Assembly: GCA_947379865.1 (NCBI GenBank)
Contig: CANCOY010000032.1
Coordinates: forward strand, 1 to 34,861
DNA: 34,861 nucleotides
Reading direction: 5' to 3'
From: Acetobacteraceae bacterium
Lineage (GTDB): Bacteria; Pseudomonadota; Alphaproteobacteria; Zavarziniales; Zavarziniaceae
Shown in pieces: positions 30,906-34,861 of the stretch (positions within the stretch are counted from its first letter, which is position 1; the number at the start of each line of letters is the position of its first letter). A program made the position numbers and the translations under genes. The notes beneath the pieces were generated by a model, which saw only the letters and a program-made list of their open reading frames with translations, did not search any database and was not told the origin of the DNA.

Positions 30906-31811
30906 GGCATCGGCTGGCAGCCAGAAGACCTCGGCCTCACTCTCTTCTGTGTCGATCCAGAGGAACGGCAGGTCGGGATATTCCGCCTCCAGCAACTCCC
31001 GGCCCGTGCCGATCTCACACAGAAGGCCGCCGCCAGGGTTCAGATGGGCGCCGGCCTCCGCCAGAATGCGCCGCACGATGTCGAGCCCGTCCTCGCCAGA
31101 GCCCAGCGCCATGGCGGGTTCCGCCGCATATTCGGGGGGCAGGGCCGCCATGGCCTCTGCATCCACATAGGGCGGGTTGGTGAGGATAAGGTCATAGCGG
31201 CGGCCCACCAGAGGGCCAAAGAGATCTCCGCCGTGCAGGGTGATGCGATCGTCCATCTCGAACTCGGCCACATTGCGGCGGGCCACCTCAAGGGCACCGG
31301 GGGAGAGGTCCACCGCATCGACCTCCGCATTGGGAAACGACAGGGCCGCCAGCACGGCGAGGCAGCCAGAGCCGGTGCAGAGGTCCAGCACCGCCCCCAC
31401 CTCGTCCGCATCGCCCACGGGAGAGGTTTCAGGATCGGCGAAATCGGTGAACAGAAGTTCGCCAATATAGGAGCGCGGCACGATCACCCGCTCGTCCACA
31501 TAAAAGGGAATACCCCGGATATAGGCGCGCTGCACCAGATAGGAGGCGGGCTTGCGGGTGGCCACCCGGGCGTGGATCAGGCCCGCCAGATGCAGGCGCT
31601 CTGCCGGCAGCAGGCGCGCATCCAGATAGGGCTCCAATTGGTCGATGGGCAGGCGCAGGCCCTCCAGCACGATGAACGCCGCCTCGTCAAAGGCATTGCC
31701 GGTGCCATGGCCATAGACCAGCCCCGCCGCATTGAAGCGGCTGACGGCATGGCGCAGGAAATCCCGCACCGTGGCAAGCTCTGCCGCAACCTCTGCCGGA
31801 TCGTGCGTCAT
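30897..31811 (-). CDS. prmB: Ribosomal protein L3 N5-glutamine methyltransferase PrmB
   Basis: A 304-residue PrmB-type methyltransferase, which methylates a glutamine of ribosomal protein L3. The N-terminal helical domain reads TVRDFLRHAVSRFNAAGLVYGHGTGNAFDEA, typical of PrmB rather than PrmC. The SAM loop is DLCTGSGCLA (143-152) and the catalytic NPPY motif is at 212-215 (TNPPYVD). The ATG at 31811 is preferred over one two codons upstream, because AAGGAG lies 6 bases before it and directly abuts the upstream ATG. The frame remains open well upstream but without homology. It converges on the small hypothetical gene with a 9-base overlap. Confidence 0.95.
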   Translation of the reverse strand: MTHDPAEVAAELATVRDFLRHAVSRFNAAGLVYGHGTGNAFDEAAFIVLEGLRLPIDQLEPYLDARLLPAERLHLAGLIHARVATRKPASYLVQRAYIRGIPFYVDERVIVPRSYIGELLFTDFADPETSPVGDADEVGAVLDLCTGSGCLAVLAALSFPNAEVDAVDLSPGALEVARRNVAEFEMDDRITLHGGDLFGPLVGRRYDLILTNPPYVDAEAMAALPPEYAAEPAMALGSGEDGLDIVRRILAEAGAHLNPGGGLLCEIGTGRELLEAEYPDLPFLWIDTEESEAEVFWLPADALG

Positions 31812-31938
31812 CTTCATCTCCTTGTGGGCGTGCAGGCACTTAACGGCAGGCGACGGGGGGCGCAAGCATGAAGACGCTGGCGGTCGATAGGGCATCTGCC
31901 GGCATTGCGTCGTGGCGCCCCGGGTCCGAAGATGCTCC

Positions 31939-32526
31939 ATGATTCTGGGTACATGGCGCAGGCTGACTGGGATGCGGTTCCCCTGGGGCAGAATTCCGGG
32001 CCATCTGGCGCGCCCGGTCCTGCGGACAGCCGGAATTGTCTTTGCCATTGTCTATTTTCTTTTTGATGCCCTGGTCTTTGGCCTGCTGGCACCGGTGGTG
32101 GGGCTGGTTGCGCGCAATCCGGTTTTTCGCCCGGTCACAGCTTGGGCGCGGGCGCTTGGCCCCTATCCGACCCTGGCGATCTTTCTGATCCCCATCATCG
32201 GGCTTGAGCCGATGAAGCCCTATGGCGCCTGGCTGATCGCCACCGACCGCCCCTGGACGGGGCTGTCCGTGTTGATTCTGGCCGAAATCGTCAAGATCAC
32301 GGTGGTGGAGCGGCTCTATCATCTCAGCCGCGACAAACTGCTGACCATTCCGGCCTTTGCCTTTGTCCATCGACGGCTGACAATCCTGCTCAACCGCCTC
32401 AAGGCCCTGCCGGGGGTGCCGGCAACGCTTGCCCTGGCAGGCCGCCTGAAAGAGCTTGTGCTGCGCCTGTTCGAGACCGCCCGACAGGACGCCGGCAGAA
32501 ACCGAGACCACAAACGATCCCCCTGA
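31939..32526 (+). CDS. Hypothetical membrane protein
   Basis: About 195 residues with two hydrophobic segments. The first covers AGIVFAIVYFLFDALVFGLL and the following APVVGLVA (about residues 31-60). The second is PTLAIFLIPIIGL (about 76-90). Basic residues follow at the C-terminus (LKELVLRLFETARQDAGRNRDHKR). No known family is recognised. The start is uncertain: ATG 31939 or 31972 (MRFPWGR) are both possible and neither has a strong ribosome site. It diverges from prmB across about 127 bases and precedes an SDR gene by 37 bases on the same strand. Confidence 0.72.
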   Translation: MILGTWRRLTGMRFPWGRIPGHLARPVLRTAGIVFAIVYFLFDALVFGLLAPVVGLVARNPVFRPVTAWARALGPYPTLAIFLIPIIGLEPMKPYGAWLIATDRPWTGLSVLILAEIVKITVVERLYHLSRDKLLTIPAFAFVHRRLTILLNRLKALPGVPATLALAGRLKELVLRLFETARQDAGRNRDHKRSP

Positions 32527-32563
32527 TGCGGTCATCGCCGGGGATTGGCTAAGGGAGCGACCC

Positions 32564-33439
32564 ATGGGAAAGCTGGCAATCGTCACCGGCGGCAACCGCG
32601 GCATTGGGCTGGCACTCGTCCGTCGTCTGGCACGGGAATGGCAGGGAACGGGCGAGGTCTATCTGACCGCGCGGGATGAGGCGCTGGGCCGCGCCGCCGT
32701 GGCGGGTCTGGAGGCCGAGGGCCTGCTTCCGCTGTTCCACCAGTTGGACGTCGCCTCGCCGGCCAGCATCGCCGCCTTTGCCGAGCATGTCCGGGACCGA
32801 CATGGCGGCGTTGATGTGCTGCTGCTGAACGGCGCCTATGCCCCACGCCCGGACGTGCCCGCCCGTCTTGATGCAAGGCCCATGATTGAGACCAACAATC
32901 TGGGCGCGCACCGCATGATCGAGGCCTTCCGCCCCCTGCTGCGCGATGGCGCCAGGTTGGTGGTGGTGGCCAGCGGCTTTGGCACCCTGGCCAGTCTGCC
33001 TCCGGCGCTCCACCCCCGCTTCCTTGATCCAGCCCCCGATGCGGCGGCGGTGGACCGGATCATGAGTGACTATGTAACCGCTGCCGAAGCGGGCAGCGAT
33101 GCTGCCGAGGGCTGGCCCGCATGGGTCAACGCCCCCTCGAAGGTTGGGCAGGTGGCGCTGATGCGGGCGGTGGCCGACGACATGCGCGCCGAGGCCGAGG
33201 CCCGGGATATTCTGGTCAACGCCGTCTGCCCCGGCTGGACCGTGACCGACGCCACCCGGGTCTATCTTGAGCGCGACCCGCGCCTGATTGCCAAACAGCC
33301 TGACGAAGCGGCCGAGGATGTCATATGGCTGGCAACCCTGCCGCCCGGCACCCGCGCACCCTATGGCGAACTGGTGAGATATCGGGGCATTCTGCCCTTT
33401 GTCCCCGTGCCCAAACCAGACGCGGTTCCGAAAGGATGA
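32564..33439 (+). CDS. SDR-family protein (carbonyl-reductase-like) lacking the catalytic tyrosine
   Basis: A 291-residue protein with the layout of carbonyl reductase 1-type SDRs. The nucleotide loop TGGNRGIG is at 8-15 and LDVASPASI (61-69) follows the family. The NNAG element is replaced by LNGAY (88-92), Ser137 is present (VVASGFG), and the expected YxxxK reads NAPSK, with Asn189 in place of Tyr and Lys193 kept. C-terminal PGWTVTDATRVY is typical. Loss of the tyrosine suggests a non-classical or inactive oxidoreductase, or a different acid. ATG 32564 has GGGAG 7 bases upstream. A short inverted repeat overlaps the stop. Substrate unknown. Confidence 0.9.
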   Translation: MGKLAIVTGGNRGIGLALVRRLAREWQGTGEVYLTARDEALGRAAVAGLEAEGLLPLFHQLDVASPASIAAFAEHVRDRHGGVDVLLLNGAYAPRPDVPARLDARPMIETNNLGAHRMIEAFRPLLRDGARLVVVASGFGTLASLPPALHPRFLDPAPDAAAVDRIMSDYVTAAEAGSDAAEGWPAWVNAPSKVGQVALMRAVADDMRAEAEARDILVNAVCPGWTVTDATRVYLERDPRLIAKQPDEAAEDVIWLATLPPGTRAPYGELVRYRGILPFVPVPKPDAVPKG

Positions 33440-33446
33440 CGGAACC
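33424..33446 (+). terminator. Hairpin overlapping the SDR stop codon
   Basis: GGTTCCG (33424-33430) and CGGAACC (33440-33446) form a perfect 7-bp stem around a 9-base loop that contains the stop codon region. No T-tract follows, so function as a terminator is only suggested by position. Confidence 0.4.
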
Positions 33447-33553
33447 CCAGGGTAGACACGCTTGCGCCTGAATCCTGCCATAATGGTGGGCCATGTTCAG
33501 GGTGTCGGCATTGTCTGAAGGCGGTTTCCCGCCATCGTGCCGAGGAGTAACCC

Positions 33554-33997
33554 ATGCGCACCCCCGCCGGAATATTTGCCCTGGTTTTCGCCCTCAGCCT
33601 CATCGGGCTTGCATCGCCGGCCCGCGCTGACTGGAACGACGGGCGCCATTATGGTGATGGCTGGAACCACGATCACTACGAGCGACATGGCCATGACGGC
33701 GGCGACTGGCGCCGATCCTACCGGGGTGGCCGTGGCTGGGATGGCGACGGCGGACACTGGAGCGGGCGGATTGTCATCACACCCGGCTGGGCGGCGCCCT
33801 ATCCGCCACCGATCTATGTGCCACGTCCTATCTATGTGCCGCGCCCCGTCTATGTGCCGCCCCCGGTCTATGTGCAGCCGGCGCCCCGGCCCTATTGTCG
33901 GGAATATCAGGGCGACGCGGTCATCAATGGCTCTGGCCAGCCGTTCTATGGCACGGCGTGCCTGCAACCAGATGGGTCGTGGCAGATTGTGAACTGA
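33554..33997 (+). CDS. Exported protein with Tyr-Val-Pro repeats and a 17-kDa-antigen-like C-terminus
   Basis: A 147-residue exported protein. The signal peptide is MRTPAGIFALVFALSLIGLASPARA, likely cleaved at residue 25. A Gly/His/Asp/Arg-rich stretch (about 27-70, DWNDGRHYGDGWNHDHYERHG) is followed by four imperfect YVPxP repeats (87-109: IYVPRP, IYVPRP, VYVPPP, VYVQPA). The C-terminal part, CREYQGDAVINGSGQPFYGTACLQPDGSWQIV, resembles the end of 17 kDa surface-antigen / glycine-zipper-type proteins and has two Cys that could pair. The His-rich part might bind metals (inference). GAGGAG stands 8 bases before the ATG. It is separated from the MarR gene by 33 bases, convergent. Function is unknown. 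Confidence 0.85.
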   Translation: MRTPAGIFALVFALSLIGLASPARADWNDGRHYGDGWNHDHYERHGHDGGDWRRSYRGGRGWDGDGGHWSGRIVITPGWAAPYPPPIYVPRPIYVPRPVYVPPPVYVQPAPRPYCREYQGDAVINGSGQPFYGTACLQPDGSWQIVN

Positions 33998-34030
33998 CGC
34001 GGGTAGCGGAACAGAGGGCGTGCACCAGGC

Positions 34031-34525
34031 TCAGTCGGTGCCGCCCTTCACCCGTTGTTCAAGCGGGTCGCCAAGGGCGCGCGCAAGATTGCGCTTCATG
34101 CCCTTGAGTTCGGCCAGCAGCTTCAGCCGGCGCGCGTCATCCAGCCCTTCGGTGGCGTCCTCAAAGGTGTTGCACGAGGCGAGCACCAGTGTTGGCACAA
34201 AGGGCTCGATCTTGTTGGTCAGGAACACCCGGTTGACCCGCTTGTCGCGCGGGTCCGGGCGGCGGACGACCCAGCCATTTGCCTCAAGCTTGTCGACAAT
34301 CTTGCCAAGGGGGGCGCGCTCGAGGTGGAGATAGGCGGCCATCTCGGTCTGGGTTGGTCCATCAATGCGCAAGAGACTGCCCACGACCCACCATTGCGAC
34401 CGCGTCAGGCCCAGCGAGCGGATACGCCGGTCAAAGGCGACGCGCGTCAGCCTTGCCACATCATGCACCACAGTCCCATATTCCGGTGCATCGCCGTGCA
34501 CAGGTTTGCTCACACCAGCCCCCAT
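34031..34525 (-). CDS. MarR-family transcriptional regulator
   Basis: A 164-residue MarR-type winged-helix regulator. The sequence LTRSQWWVVGSLLRIDGPTQTEMAAYLHLERAPLGKIVDKLEANGWVVRRPDPRDKRVNRVFLT (about 40-105) contains the DNA-binding helices and the DxRxxR wing of the family. MarR proteins often repress a divergent or neighbouring gene and respond to small phenolic ligands. The start is uncertain: ATG 34525 or a GTG four codons later, neither with a strong ribosome site. It is divergent from tolQ, and the strong promoter for the tolQ direction begins 26 bases upstream of its ATG. The ligand is unknown. Confidence 0.9.
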   Translation of the reverse strand: MGAGVSKPVHGDAPEYGTVVHDVARLTRVAFDRRIRSLGLTRSQWWVVGSLLRIDGPTQTEMAAYLHLERAPLGKIVDKLEANGWVVRRPDPRDKRVNRVFLTNKIEPFVPTLVLASCNTFEDATEGLDDARRLKLLAELKGMKRNLARALGDPLEQRVKGGTD

Positions 34526-34550
34526 TCACGGTCGAACCCAATGCTTCGGC

Positions 34551-34580
34551 TTGACATCATCGGCCAGATCCCCAGATAAT
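34551..34580 (+). promoter_or_regulatory. Strong sigma-70-type promoter for the tol leader
   Basis: TTGACA (34551-34556), 18 bases, then GATAAT (34575-34580): six of six and five of six consensus matches. Transcription should start near 34587, about 40 bases before the small ORF and 140 before tolQ. It overlaps the control region of the divergent MarR gene, and a GTATAC palindrome lies just downstream (34589-34594 area). Confidence 0.72.
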
Positions 34581-34624
34581 AGTAACGTAGTATACATAAA
34601 AACTCTATGCCCTCAGGGGGGACA

Positions 34625-34729
34625 ATGACCCAGATTGCCCGTACAGGCCAAGGCCTTAGTGTGCCTGCGTGCGCCTTGCACGTCATCTCCATCCTTGCCC
34701 CCCTCCCGGCCAAGGCACCTGCACGATGA
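34625..34729 (+). CDS. Possible 34-residue leader peptide coupled to tolQ
   Basis: A small frame MTQIARTGQGLSVPACALHV... of 34 codons, starting with ATG at 34625 after GGGGGGACA (a plausible ribosome site). Its stop TGA overlaps the tolQ ATG (ATGA at 34726-34729), the arrangement of translational coupling. The peptide has a moderate hydrophobic patch (ALHVISILAPL) but no recognised motif. It could be a leader peptide that sets the translation of tolQ. Chance cannot be excluded, since high-GC DNA frequently contains such frames; no conservation test was possible. Confidence 0.45.
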   Translation: MTQIARTGQGLSVPACALHVISILAPLPAKAPAR

Positions 34730-34861
34730 ATCCGACGACGCCGGCTCCGGGGGGAGAAATCGCAGCGGTTGGGCTTGGCTCGACCCTGCACGACATGACG
34801 CCGTGGGGCATGTTCCTGCAGGCGGATTTTCTGGTGAAGCTGGTGATGATCGGGCTGATCG
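34726..34861 (+). CDS. tolQ: Tol-Pal system protein TolQ, partial (N-terminus)
   Basis: The first 45 residues of TolQ: MNPTTPAPGG, then LHDMTPWGMFLQADFLVKLVMIGLI, where PWGMFLQAD and the following hydrophobic stretch are the family N-terminus and the start of the first transmembrane helix. TolQ with TolR is the proton-driven motor that powers TolA in outer-membrane constriction at division. The rest, and probably tolR, tolA, tolB and pal, lies beyond the right edge. AAGG stands about 11 bases upstream of the ATG. The ybgC thioesterase gene that often precedes tolQ is absent; a MarR gene and a leader ORF are there instead. Confidence 0.88.
   Translation, partial: MNPTTPAPGGEIAAVGLGSTLHDMTPWGMFLQADFLVKLVMIGLI

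Noticed and set aside
1..34861. CRISPR arrays, IS elements, prophage or rRNA genes
   Set aside because: No regularly spaced repeats, transposase, integrase, phage structural genes or rRNA sequence was seen anywhere in the window.

Overview
The window is high-GC bacterial DNA. Gene order and protein families point to an alphaproteobacterium, but the sequence does not fix an order or genus. The main pointers are the guaB-rsmB-TPR-guaA cluster, an intracellular PHB depolymerase with candidate PhaR sites, a MoxR/CoxE-type pair, a 17-kDa-antigen-like exported protein, and tolQ preceded by a MarR-type gene. About 40 protein genes, one tRNA and several regulatory sites can be supported. The density is that of an ordinary chromosome. 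No phage, IS element, CRISPR array or rRNA was seen.

Layout. Positions 1-713 hold the start of rfbD (dTDP-rhamnose synthesis), running off the left edge. Positions 989-7701, all leftward, form the purine block: guaB, rsmB, an exported TPR protein, an intrinsic terminator, guaA, a PLP-dependent decarboxylase and an orphan HigA-type antitoxin. A rightward PCu(A)C copper chaperone (7928) faces a leftward carotenoid-oxygenase-family gene (8468-9883). Next comes leftward ppx/gppA, rlmE and a transglutaminase-like gene (9972-12546), then tRNA-Gln(CUG) at 12726 with its own promoter. Positions 12942-14999 carry an AIM24/TIGR00266 protein and a stand-alone phosphotransferase-fold protein. Positions 15146-16898 carry a zinc-ribbon protein, an ErfK-type L,D-transpeptidase and a small Lpp-like lipoprotein.

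Positions 16908-29477 are rich in lipid and acyl-CoA functions: a GST, phaZ, and a tightly coupled rightward run of SDR, acyl-CoA dehydrogenase-like, MoxR ATPase and VWA protein (18999-23191). These are followed by a leftward acyl-CoA dehydrogenase pair and an AMP-forming acyl-CoA ligase, between which a lower-GC RES/Xre toxin-antitoxin module has been inserted. Then come an SDR, a zinc alcohol dehydrogenase and a small hypothetical gene. Positions 30897-34861 carry prmB, a membrane protein, an SDR without the catalytic tyrosine, an exported Tyr/Val/Pro-repeat protein, a MarR regulator, and the start of tolQ behind a strong promoter and a 34-codon upstream ORF.

The parts that stand out are the RES/Xre module with a perfect operator palindrome around its -10 box, the L,D-transpeptidase/lipoprotein pair, the repeated GCACTGCA boxes before phaZ, the SDR/ACAD/MoxR/VWA operon, and the tolQ leader. 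No wholly new system is proven. The four-gene MoxR/VWA operon and the tolQ leader ORF are the best candidates for something undescribed.
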